Counted from the stretch's first letter, positions 1-6,018 are shown. The stretch is DNA of 8,479 nucleotides from DBFJGL01 sp048394785 (GCA_048394785.1 DBFJGL010000025.1:1-8479); one strand, 5' to 3'. Numbers and translations: made by a program. Notes: generated by a model from the letters alone, not told the origin.

Positions 1-936
1 ACCTATATCGCTGTTTTTACCCTCGCCTATACCGTTCAGCGGACAGCCGAGCACGCTTATTCTGACGTTTTCTTTAACGCCGCTTACCGCCTGTTCCACT
101 TTTTCCGCAAGCCATTTTACGTCAATCTCGGTGCGAGCACAGGTAGGACACGCCACAACTTCGGCACCCTTTCTGAGTCCGACGGATTTGAGCAAAGCAA
201 TTCCTGCCATGACTTCCTCCTGCGGTTCGTCCGCAAGAGAAATTCTTATTGTGTCGCCTATGCCTTCCAACAGCAGTGCGCCTATTCCGAGCGAGGACTT
301 GATAAGTCCCGTTCTGAGCGCGCCCGCCTCCGTCACCCCGAGATGCAAGGGATAATCGCAGCACTGAGCAAGTTTTCTGTTTGCGGCGAGCATTGTAAGA
401 ACGTCGGAGGACTTGATTGCTATCACAATATCGCGAAAACCACAGCTTTCAAACACGTTTGCGCATTCGAGCGCGCTTTCGACAAGCGCGTCCTCCTCGT
501 TCATACCGTCGAATTTCGCGTCCAGCGAGCCTGCGTTTACGCCTACGCGCACGGGAACCCCCATATCGCGCATTCTGTTTGCCAATTCCCGAATTTTGGA
601 AAAATCGCCCATATTGCCGGGGTTCATTCTTATTTTTTTTGCACCGTTATCAAGCGCGAGATGAGCAAGGCGGTAACTGTAATGTATATCGGCTATAAGA
701 GGCTCTCCCGTTATAGCCGCAATTTTGCCGAATGCCTCCGCGGAGTTCTCGTCGGGTACAGCCAAACGGCACAAATCGCAACCGAGCGACTTATATTCTT
801 TTATTGCCGCCACGCAGCCGTCTATGTCCGTAGTTCTTGTATTCAGCATTGTCTGCACGCTGACGGGAGCGTCGCCGCCAAGTCTTACGCCGCCCACGTC
901 GACAGTTCTGCTTTTTCTTCTGTTTTCGAATGCCAT
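1..936 (-). CDS. ispG: 4-hydroxy-3-methylbut-2-en-1-yl diphosphate synthase, partial (C-terminus beyond window)
   Basis: IspG (GcpE) is a cytosolic [4Fe-4S] enzyme that reduces 2-C-methyl-D-erythritol 2,4-cyclodiphosphate to HMBPP, the penultimate MEP-pathway step. The frame is open for 312 codons from ATG at 934-936 to the window edge with no stop or frameshift; about 40 residues should be missing. The cluster ligands are visible: Cys263 and Cys266 in CPTCARTEID, Cys298 in GCPLNG and Glu305 in GIGEG, spaced exactly as C270, C273, C305 and E312 of the E. coli enzyme. The N-terminal TIM-barrel half carries the family-like VPDENSAEAF and KIRMNPGN stretches. An AAGGA Shine-Dalgarno lies 8 nt before the start. 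It is separated from rseP by 257 nt and probably has its own promoter. Two small departures are Ala for Gly after the second Cys and Ile for Pro in the GPGE motif. In Bacillota polC or proS often follows; that lies outside the window. Confidence 0.96.
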   Translation of the reverse strand, partial: MAFENRRKSRTVDVGGVRLGGDAPVSVQTMLNTRTTDIDGCVAAIKEYKSLGCDLCRLAVPDENSAEAFGKIAAITGEPLIADIHYSYRLAHLALDNGAKKIRMNPGNMGDFSKIRELANRMRDMGVPVRVGVNAGSLDAKFDGMNEEDALVESALECANVFESCGFRDIVIAIKSSDVLTMLAANRKLAQCCDYPLHLGVTEAGALRTGLIKSSLGIGALLLEGIGDTIRISLADEPQEEVMAGIALLKSVGLRKGAEVVACPTCARTEIDVKWLAEKVEQAVSGVKENVRISVLGCPLNGIGEGKNSDIG

Positions 937-937
937 T

Positions 938-978
938 ATCTTTTCCTTATTAACTTCTGTCTTTTCCTGTTTACTTCT
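938..978 (-). repeat. Tandem 20/21-nt purine-rich repeat in the ispG leader
   Basis: On the minus strand two adjacent near-copies occupy 978-959 (20 nt) and 958-938 (21 nt). Both begin AGAAGT and both contain AGGAAAAGA, differing by a one-base indel and a few substitutions in the middle. The second copy supplies the ribosome binding site of ispG; the first offers the same purine-rich Shine-Dalgarno-like sequence 21 nt further upstream with no start codon after it. It may be a simple local duplication, or a standby ribosome or protein binding site. The role is inference. Confidence 0.6.
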
Positions 979-988
979 TATTACCGGC

Positions 989-997
989 ATTATATCA
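989..997 (-). promoter_or_regulatory. Extended -10 promoter for ispG
   Basis: The minus strand reads TGATATAAT, which is a perfect TATAAT hexamer (989-994) with the TG-n extension of an extended -10 promoter. The hexamer 17 nt upstream (1012-1017, GGAAAA) is not a -35 match, which an extended -10 can tolerate. Transcription would begin near 982, leaving a leader of about 46 nt before ispG. The promoter is inferred from sequence alone. Confidence 0.6.
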
Positions 998-1030
998 TAA
1001 AAACCCGACGATTTTCCTAAAAGATGTCCT

Positions 1031-1072
1031 CTAAAAGGAACATATTATCTTCTTTTTCAAAACCGCGCGCAT
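1031..1072 (-). CDS. Possible 13-residue leader peptide in the rseP-ispG gap
   Basis: A minus-strand ATG (1070-1072) follows a strong GGAGGG Shine-Dalgarno (1079-1084) at 6-nt spacing and encodes MRAVLKKKIICSF before a TAG stop at 1031. It lies upstream of the extended -10 of ispG, so it would be translated only from readthrough of rseP or from an unseen promoter. The good ribosome site is the only support. No run of regulatory codons and no clear attenuator hairpin after it was found, so it may be chance. Confidence 0.2.
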   Translation of the reverse strand: MRAVLKKKIICSF

Positions 1073-1131
1073 ATATTGCCCTCCGTTATGCCTGTCATTT
1101 CCGTATGCCACGAGGTATTAACTTGTCCTTT

Positions 1132-1177
1132 GACTTCGCATTGCGTTGTGTTTCGCGAGTTGCCGAGGCGAGCAGTC
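1132..1177. repeat. Imperfect inverted repeat in a GC-rich intergenic element
   Basis: Between rseP and ispG, GACTTCGC (1132-1139) pairs with GCGAGCAGTC (1168-1177) if a 2-nt GC bulge is allowed, enclosing a GC-rich interior with further short CGC/GCG pairings. There is no T-tract on either side, so it does not look like a rho-independent terminator. It begins within 20 nt of the rseP stop and does not look like coding sequence. It could be a REP-like dispersed element or a structured 3' end of the rseP message; only a genome-wide search could tell. Confidence 0.35.
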
Positions 1178-1193
1178 GTACCTTGCCCGACTA

Positions 1194-2468
1194 TCAGGTC
1201 TTGACCAAATGAAAGATGTCGAGGAATACTGCCAACACAAGCAGTAAAATGAGCCCTACGGTGTGTATAACAGCCTCCACCTTTCTCGGCACGGGTTTTC
1301 GGAATATCATCTCTATAAGCGTAAACACCATTCGCGAGCCGTCCAGCGCAGGCAACGGCAATAAGTTCATTACCGCGAGATTTGCGGATATTACAGCCAC
1401 GACGTAAAGGAAATTATCGAAACCGAGTGCCGAAACTTCGGCAATGGTGCCTATCACCGTAAGCGTGCCGCCCGCGCTTTCCAAGCCTATTTGTCCCGTT
1501 ATCAATGCTCCCAATGACGCCAAAATCTTGAACACTATGAAGAAACAGAAACTGAACGACCGTCCCAACGCAAGGAAAAACGGAAGCTTTGCGCGAGAGA
1601 AAGTGCGCGTTATACCGAGTCCGTAAGAATACCAGCCTTCGGCGTCTTCCGAATTTATACCTTTTTGAACGCTGACGTTTACTCTGCTGTTTATCGCGCC
1701 GTTATCGTCGTAAGTTATGACGGATAAATTCAGCTCGGTATTTTCGCCTATAAGCACGGAATCGGACAGCACCGCGTCGTATCCGAGCGGCGCGTCAAGC
1801 TTTGTGCCGTTTATGCTTTCAATGTAATCGCCCTCCGAAAAAGGCGAATAATATCCTTTATTGACAGTGACTTTCGTGCGTTTTCCGTCGCGCAGCACCC
1901 ACAAGTCGACGCTGTCGCCCGTGCCTGCGAATACGTTGTTCAAATCTTCCTGCACCATCACGTTAACCTGCTTGCCGTCAACATTCAGGATAACGTCGCC
2001 CGCTTGCAGCCCCGTTTCAACGCCGCCGAATTGAGGATGAACCTCGGCAACGACAGGCAAAATCTGCCCGTACGCGCTGAAATATATCGTGATTATGAAT
2101 ATCGCGCTTATGAAATTCATAAACGCGCCGGAAAACAAAACTATGAGCCGCTTCCACGGTTTTTGAGCGTTAAAAGCGTCCTTATCGCCCTTTTCGTCCT
2201 CGTCCTCGCCGTGAAACGCGCAAAAACCGCCCACGGGAAAGGGACGTATGGAAAACACTTCGCCGTTTTTCTTGTTGGTGCGCTTGAAAACGGCAGGTCC
2301 GAAACCGATTGCAAATTCGTCAATCTTAAAACCGAGCAGTTTGCCTGCGGTATAATGCCCAAGCTCGTGCACGACTATCATTATCATAAGCGCAATCAAT
2401 GCGACAATGATATATCCTATATAGGTGAATACCTCGGCGACGGTTGCCGAAATTGCCAATCCGAACAC
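1194..2468 (-). CDS. rseP: RseP/RasP-type site-2 intramembrane zinc metalloprotease
   Basis: This is a 424-residue membrane protease of the S2P family (M50B). Its relatives cut transmembrane anti-sigma factors and leftover signal peptides. The HExxH zinc motif, HELGH, is at residues 34-38 in the first membrane helix, and the third ligand lies in the LDG motif (Asp376) near the C-terminus. A conserved region with FPVGGF (78-83) and a second membrane helix (about 107-130) follow, then a PDZ domain (about 138-205), a second PDZ-like stretch (about 206-270), and C-terminal helices. The start is GTG at 2466-2468, sharing one base with the dxr TAG stop, with AGGAG 7 nt upstream. A longer upstream reading is rejected because it runs through dxr and has no homologous residues before the first helix. 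The one-base overlap suggests translational coupling to dxr. No terminator with a T-tract follows it. Confidence 0.95.
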   Translation of the reverse strand: MFGLAISATVAEVFTYIGYIIVALIALMIMIVVHELGHYTAGKLLGFKIDEFAIGFGPAVFKRTNKKNGEVFSIRPFPVGGFCAFHGEDEDEKGDKDAFNAQKPWKRLIVLFSGAFMNFISAIFIITIYFSAYGQILPVVAEVHPQFGGVETGLQAGDVILNVDGKQVNVMVQEDLNNVFAGTGDSVDLWVLRDGKRTKVTVNKGYYSPFSEGDYIESINGTKLDAPLGYDAVLSDSVLIGENTELNLSVITYDDNGAINSRVNVSVQKGINSEDAEGWYSYGLGITRTFSRAKLPFFLALGRSFSFCFFIVFKILASLGALITGQIGLESAGGTLTVIGTIAEVSALGFDNFLYVVAVISANLAVMNLLPLPALDGSRMVFTLIEMIFRKPVPRKVEAVIHTVGLILLLVLAVFLDIFHLVKT

Positions 2469-3619
2469 TATTTGACTCCTATTACAGAATAAGTGTATTT
2501 TCTTGCTTCCCCGTCTATGCCTATTACGTCTTCCAAAGCGACGTCTTTTATCTTTTTGAATTTTGCGAGCACCTTTTCGAGCACGCGCGGTATATCGTTG
2601 AATTTCAGCTTGCCCTGCAAGAACCTCTCGACAAGCACCTCGTCGGCGGCAGACAGCGCGATGCACGCGCCCTCGCCGCTCTGCGCAGCCGAAATTGCGA
2701 GTTTAAGGCACGGATATCTGTCGAAATCGGGACGCGCAAACGTAAGCGAACCCATTGTTGCAAGGTCCAAATCTTCCACGCCTTTGAGCGCGTGGTCGGG
2801 ATAAAACAGCGCGTTGGATATTGCAAGCGACATATCGGGAACGCTGAGCAACGCTTTCATTCCTCCGTCGGTATATTCCACAAGCGAGTGAACGACGCTT
2901 TCACGGTGCATCAGCACTTCGATTTTATCAGCAGAAACTTCGAATAACCGCATTGCCTCGATAACTTCAAGCCCTTTGTTGAACAGAGTCGCGCTGTCTA
3001 TTGTTACCTTTTTGCCCATACTCCATACGGGGTGCTTCAACGCGTCCTCGGCTTTTATGCGACCGAGTTCCGCAATCGGCATATCGCGAAGCGCGCCGCC
3101 GCTTGCAGTTAGCACGAGTTTTTTAACAAATTTAGCATCTTCACCTTTAAGACAGCTGAAAATTGCGGAATGTTCGGTGTCGAGCGGAATAATTTTTCCA
3201 CCGAATTTTTTCTCCAAGGCTTTTAAGTGTCTGCCTGCCGCGACAATCGTTTCCTTATTGGCGATGGCGAGCACTCCGCCGCGCTTCAATACCGCGACCG
3301 CAGCCCATAGACCCGCGATGCCGCTTACCGCCGACACTACTATATCCGACGGTTCGTCAGCCAAATCCTCCAAAGATTTAAGGCACTTCGTATAATCCTC
3401 GTCTTCCAAAAAATCGAAAAGAGAACTTTGCACTTCCACCGCTCCGCTCGGAAAATAATAATGCTTTGGGCGATACTTATCTATCTGAGCGCGCAAAAGT
3501 TCCTCGTTTGCGAACGCGGAAAGCCCGACAACCTTGAATTTGTCGGGATGTTTATCTATAACCGCAAGAGCCTGCCGTCCGACCGAGCCCGTGCTTCCCA
3601 ATACAGTAACTGTTTTCAT
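2468..3619 (-). CDS. dxr: 1-deoxy-D-xylulose 5-phosphate reductoisomerase
   Basis: DXR (IspC) is the cytosolic NADPH-dependent enzyme that converts DXP to 2-C-methyl-D-erythritol 4-phosphate, the first committed MEP-pathway step. The 383-residue length is normal. Visible motifs are the nucleotide-binding GSTGSVG (8-14), ANKET (120-124), the metal-binding DTEHSAIF (Asp147, Glu149), TASGG (171-175), HPVWSMG (Trp199), DSAT (208-211) and NKGLE (Asn214, Lys215, Glu218). Asp147, Glu149 and Glu218 correspond to the divalent-metal ligands. Thr148 replaces the usual Ser between the metal ligands, and the late AANE motif reads AADE (324-327). The ATG at 3617-3619 is 2 nt after the cdsA stop and has only a weak GGAT ribosome site, so initiation is probably coupled to cdsA translation. 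The stop overlaps the rseP start. It works in the same pathway as ispG downstream. Confidence 0.97.
   Translation of the reverse strand: MKTVTVLGSTGSVGRQALAVIDKHPDKFKVVGLSAFANEELLRAQIDKYRPKHYYFPSGAVEVQSSLFDFLEDEDYTKCLKSLEDLADEPSDIVVSAVSGIAGLWAAVAVLKRGGVLAIANKETIVAAGRHLKALEKKFGGKIIPLDTEHSAIFSCLKGEDAKFVKKLVLTASGGALRDMPIAELGRIKAEDALKHPVWSMGKKVTIDSATLFNKGLEVIEAMRLFEVSADKIEVLMHRESVVHSLVEYTDGGMKALLSVPDMSLAISNALFYPDHALKGVEDLDLATMGSLTFARPDFDRYPCLKLAISAAQSGEGACIALSAADEVLVERFLQGKLKFNDIPRVLEKVLAKFKKIKDVALEDVIGIDGEARKYTYSVIGVK
2476..2480 (-). promoter_or_regulatory. Ribosome binding site fixing the GTG start of rseP
   Basis: AGGAG lies inside the last codons of dxr, 7 nt before the GTG at 2466-2468. Upstream in-frame candidates lie deep inside dxr, and starting at this GTG places the HELGH motif at residue 34 as expected for the family. 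Confidence 0.75.
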
Positions 3620-3621
3620 AA

Positions 3622-4509
3622 TCAAAATCCGTATATGGCGGTGAAGGCTACGAGCAATACGAGCACTCCCGATATTATGCTGTCCAGCCTGTCCATTGCG
3701 CCGCCGTGCCCCGGGAAAATTTTGCCGTAATCCTTTATGGCGAGTTCTCGTTTTATGCGCGACGCCACCAAATCTCCGATTTCCGCAACTATGCTTCCGA
3801 TAAAACCGATAGCGAGATAAATGAGCGCGGTTTTCCACTCCCAACCTGCCACGTCGTGCGATATGAACGGAATATATCCCGCGTTCGGGAAAAGTCCGAG
3901 ATATTCGAACAACGCCCAAAAAATTACGGATACGGCCATACTTCCGAATATTCCGCCTATTGCGCCTTCCACTGTTTTCTTGGGGCTTATTGTCGGACAA
4001 AGCTTGCGCTTTCCGATTGCGCGTCCCGTGAAATAAGCGAGCGTATCTGCGCCGAGCGGCATAAACACCGCAAAAAGTATGGTGAAAAACGAGCTGTATT
4101 TGTACCCTATCAACCACGCCGCGCCGATAAACAAGGTCGGATATATCAGCACAAACAGATTTGCCATAAGGTCGGGGAGCTTATTTTTTTCCTGATTTCC
4201 GAGCGTAAACATCGCAAGTTCCACCGCCGAGGAACAGAGAAAAACGATTAACAGCCCCTGCGCCCCCATATTGCAGTAACGCTCCAAGCAGTAAAAAACG
4301 GGATACGCCGCAACAAGCATCAAAACGACGGGCAGTTTGTGCATATTCAAACCCGATTGCGTGAAGCTGTGGGACATCTCGTAGACTCCGAGCGCAACCC
4401 ACAGGAAAATGTATAAGTCCAAAATGACGTGGTCGACGTAATAGCACGCCGCGAGCGCGCCGACGAACGACGCTATCAGTATCAGTCCAGTGACCGTTCT
4501 CTTAACCAT
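3622..4509 (-). CDS. cdsA: Phosphatidate cytidylyltransferase (CDP-diacylglycerol synthase)
   Basis: CdsA is an integral membrane enzyme that joins CTP and phosphatidic acid to give CDP-diacylglycerol, the precursor of phosphatidylglycerol, cardiolipin and related lipids. The 295-residue protein is hydrophobic throughout with about eight predicted membrane segments, starting at residues 5-25. The family signature is complete: Ser250, Lys253-Arg254, Lys259-Asp260, then PGHGG and Asp273-Arg274. The upstream SPKKTVEGAIGG motif (175-186) and an ADTLAYFTGR stretch (154-163) are also typical. The start ATG (4507-4509) has AAGGAG 5 nt upstream. It sits 25 nt after uppS and 2 nt before dxr, so it is an internal member of the frr operon. 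Nothing unusual was seen. Confidence 0.97.
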   Translation of the reverse strand: MVKRTVTGLILIASFVGALAACYYVDHVILDLYIFLWVALGVYEMSHSFTQSGLNMHKLPVVLMLVAAYPVFYCLERYCNMGAQGLLIVFLCSSAVELAMFTLGNQEKNKLPDLMANLFVLIYPTLFIGAAWLIGYKYSSFFTILFAVFMPLGADTLAYFTGRAIGKRKLCPTISPKKTVEGAIGGIFGSMAVSVIFWALFEYLGLFPNAGYIPFISHDVAGWEWKTALIYLAIGFIGSIVAEIGDLVASRIKRELAIKDYGKIFPGHGGAMDRLDSIISGVLVLLVAFTAIYGF

Positions 4510-4534
4510 ATCGCTCCTTATAAGAAAATAACGG

Positions 4535-5188
4535 CTATGCGCCGAATTTTCTGGTGCGGACTTCGTATTCCTTCAAGAAATCGTCGAAATCCTCGGGGGT
4601 GACGTCCGGCCACAGCTTGTCGATAAACACAAGCTCGGCGTACGCCGCTTCGTAAAGCATAAAATTCGAAAGTCGCTTTTCTCTGCCGCTTCTGAGTATA
4701 ACGTCGAGCGGCGGGAGAGAACCGGTGGACAGATTTTTCTCGAAAGCTTCTTCCGTAAATTCGCCGTGAATGTAACAGCGGTGCGCGGCGTTGACGATGT
4801 CCCTCCTCGCCCCGTAGTTAAATGCAATATTGAGGATAGTTCCTTCATTAGAGGAGGTGCGTTTTTCGATTTCCTCGACAGAATGCGAAAACTCCTCTCC
4901 GAAAGCGTCGACGTCGCCCATATAAGTGATTTTGAGCCTACCGTCATAGCTCAAATTAAAACCTTTGACGGTGTCGCATATGGCGGCAATCTCATCTTCG
5001 GGGCGTGCGAAATTTTCAGTGGAAAAAGCGAATACGCTTATTGCCTTTATTCCCCTTTCCGTTGCTTTTTCAAGCACGCCTTCGAGCGCGGCAAGTCCTG
5101 CGCGATAGCCCTCCGAGCGTTTCAGCCCGCGCTCCTGCGCCCACCTGCCGTTGCCGTCCATTATTATGCCGACGTGAGAAGGAAGCAT
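4535..5188 (-). CDS. uppS: Isoprenyl transferase, probable undecaprenyl diphosphate synthase (short form)
   Basis: This cis-prenyltransferase adds isopentenyl diphosphate units to farnesyl diphosphate to build the C55 lipid carrier for peptidoglycan and wall polymers. Visible residues are HVGIIMDGNGRWA (5-17, catalytic Asp11), FSTEN and Arg62 (55-62), FNYG (123-126), the IPP-binding loop Arg166, Arg172 and Ser174, and Glu185 in AYAEL. At 217 residues it is shorter than the usual 240-255; the N-terminus begins right at the core, and the region after FSTENFARP is about 5 residues shorter than in E. coli UppS, where helix alpha-3 lines the product tunnel. The loop that is usually RTGGE or RTSGE reads RSGRE, putting Arg169 where Gly is normal. 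The ATG overlaps the frr TGA by one base and GGAGG lies 4 nt before it. C55 specificity is inferred from the family and context. Confidence 0.93.
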   Translation of the reverse strand: MLPSHVGIIMDGNGRWAQERGLKRSEGYRAGLAALEGVLEKATERGIKAISVFAFSTENFARPEDEIAAICDTVKGFNLSYDGRLKITYMGDVDAFGEEFSHSVEEIEKRTSSNEGTILNIAFNYGARRDIVNAAHRCYIHGEFTEEAFEKNLSTGSLPPLDVILRSGREKRLSNFMLYEAAYAELVFIDKLWPDVTPEDFDDFLKEYEVRTRKFGA

Positions 5189-5763
5189 CAGACCTCCATA
5201 ACCTCCTGCTCCTTGTCCTTCAACAATTTTTCGACTTCTTCAACGCATTTCGCAAGTTTTTTATCGATGTCGGAAGTAAAATCTTTGAGGTCGTCCTCCG
5301 TGATTGCCGAACTCTTTTCAAGCTTCTTCAACTCGTCGATAGCGTCGCGGCGGCAGTTTCTGAGCACGACTTTGGTGTTTTCCGCACCCGTCTTAATCTC
5401 TTTTACTATACTGCGCCTTCTCTCCTCGGTGAGTTCGGGGAAAATGAGGCGTATAACCTGTCCGTCGTTGTTGGGCGTAATGCCGATGTTTGCGGCAAGA
5501 ATTGCTTTTTCCACGTTTTTAAGCGCACTCTTGTCCCACACCGATATAACGAGCAATCTCGCTTCGGGTATGGTGATATTCGCCATATTGTTGATAGGCG
5601 TGGGCGAGCCGTAATAATCAACGACTACCTTGTCGAGAATGTGAGCGTTGGCTCTGCCTGCCCTGACCGCTTTGAGCTCGTTTTGAAAATTCTTCACCGT
5701 TTTGGCGGTTTTTTCGTCCATATCGTCGAAAATCAAATCGACTTCGTCTATGCCGTATGACAT
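5188..5763 (-). CDS. frr: Ribosome recycling factor
   Basis: RRF acts with EF-G to split the post-termination ribosome so that subunits can be reused. The 191-residue length is close to the usual 185. The two-domain pattern is visible: a long helical bundle at residues 5-32 and 115-190, and the small beta domain between. Family motifs include RAGRAN (34-39), YYGSPTPIN (50-58), IPEAR (65-69), WDKSALK (76-82), PNNDGQVIRL (97-106), LTEERR (111-116) and RNCRRDA (135-141), ending in EVMEV. The ATG at 5761-5763 has GGAGGA 5 nt upstream. It is the first gene of a run with uppS, cdsA, dxr and rseP, and has its own promoter after a 297-nt gap from pyrH. The C-terminus carries the uppS ribosome site. 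Confidence 0.97.
   Translation of the reverse strand: MSYGIDEVDLIFDDMDEKTAKTVKNFQNELKAVRAGRANAHILDKVVVDYYGSPTPINNMANITIPEARLLVISVWDKSALKNVEKAILAANIGITPNNDGQVIRLIFPELTEERRRSIVKEIKTGAENTKVVLRNCRRDAIDELKKLEKSSAITEDDLKDFTSDIDKKLAKCVEEVEKLLKDKEQEVMEV
5193..5197 (-). promoter_or_regulatory. Ribosome binding site of uppS inside frr
   Basis: GGAGG in the last codons of frr lies 4 nt before the uppS ATG (5186-5188), which overlaps the frr stop as TGATG. The arrangement points to termination-reinitiation coupling and supports the short N-terminus of UppS. Confidence 0.7.
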
Positions 5764-5776
5764 AATTGTCCTCCGA

Positions 5777-5795
5777 ATTATAAATAATTTATAAT
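5777..5795. promoter_or_regulatory. Perfect 9-1-9 palindrome at the frr start site (candidate operator)
   Basis: ATTATAAAT (5777-5785) and ATTTATAAT (5787-5795) are exact reverse complements around a single central base (5786). The repeat begins at the base next to the -10 hexamer and covers the expected transcription start (about 5789), ending 2 nt before the Shine-Dalgarno region. The size and 1-nt centre resemble operators of Fur-family or other dimeric repressors, but no named consensus is matched. Because it is pure A/T, chance cannot be excluded. Confidence 0.45.
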
Positions 5796-5824
5796 ATTAT
5801 ACCAAACGCGCGCGCGCATTGCAA
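5796..5824 (-). promoter_or_regulatory. Sigma-A-type promoter for the frr-uppS-cdsA-dxr-rseP operon
   Basis: The minus strand has TTGCAA (5819-5824, four of six matches to TTGACA), a 17-nt spacer and a perfect TATAAT (5796-5801), preceded by TGG to give an extended -10. Predicted transcription starts near 5789, with a leader of about 26 nt. It lies downstream of the pyrH terminator, so the run would be transcribed separately. The spacer holds alternating GC dinucleotides. Confidence 0.8.
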
Positions 5825-5877
5825 CCCCACATAGACAAATCGCGCCGCATTTGCCGTAAATATCCGAACACGCTCTC

Positions 5878-5894
5878 TTTTACATATTGTAAAA
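5878..5894. promoter_or_regulatory. Perfect 7-3-7 inverted repeat upstream of the frr promoter
   Basis: TTTTACA (5878-5884) and TGTAAAA (5888-5894) are exact reverse complements separated by TAT. The site is 53 nt upstream of the -35 hexamer of the frr promoter in an otherwise featureless stretch between that promoter and the pyrH terminator. The TACA/TGTA halves recall CopY/BlaI-type boxes, but those have a 2-nt centre. It may be a regulator binding site or a small chance hairpin. Confidence 0.35.
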
Positions 5895-5983
5895 CCTGTT
5901 ATTTTAATTAGACTTTTGCACAGTAAAACGATTGAAAATACTTTTAGCAAACGGAAATACGTTATCTAAGGCGTTGTTTTTTC

Positions 5984-6018
5984 AAAGCAAAACCCCGCCG
6001 AACACAACGACGGGGCTT
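5984..6018 (-). terminator. Intrinsic terminator after pyrH
   Basis: On the minus strand the arm CCCCGTCG (6015-6008) pairs with CGGCGGGG (6000-5993) over 8 bp with one G-U pair, with a 7-nt loop and further G-U/A-U pairs outward. It is followed by TTTT, GC and TTT. It starts about 40 nt after the pyrH stop and should end most pyrH transcripts. Confidence 0.87.

Noticed and set aside
1..936. Frameshift or pseudogene in ispG
   Set aside because: I translated all 312 codons to the edge without a stop, with ligands in the correct spacing; the gene is only cut by the window.
343..1020. 225-codon open frame on the plus strand opposite ispG
   Set aside because: It is antisense to a clear IspG frame with all cluster ligands, has no family-like motif, and runs into the promoter region of ispG.
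2004..2492. 162-codon plus-strand open frame opposite the 5' part of rseP
   Set aside because: Antisense to the HELGH and PDZ-encoding region, with no ribosome site or domain signal of its own.
2469..2666. N-terminal extension of rseP to an upstream ATG (490 residues)
   Set aside because: The added residues are an out-of-frame reading of dxr, basic and non-homologous; the GTG at 2466-2468 has a good ribosome site and gives the family length.
3620..4117. N-terminal extension of dxr to 549 residues
   Set aside because: It reads through cdsA in another frame; the Rossmann GSTGSVG motif expected near residue 10 fits only the ATG at 3617-3619.
4766..5760. Overlapping plus-strand frames of 282 and 251 codons opposite uppS and frr
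   Set aside because: Both strands cannot plausibly code here; UppS and RRF are fully supported and these frames show no motif.
5777..5801. PerR or Fur box at the frr promoter
   Set aside because: The overlapping A/T palindromes resemble these boxes in size, but the register and spacer differ from the known 7-1-7 consensus, so I did not assign a regulator.
5825..5984. Small gene or RNA gene in the pyrH-frr gap
   Set aside because: No start with a ribosome site and sustained frame, no tRNA-like cloverleaf and no internal promoter-terminator pair was found; only the inverted repeats reported.
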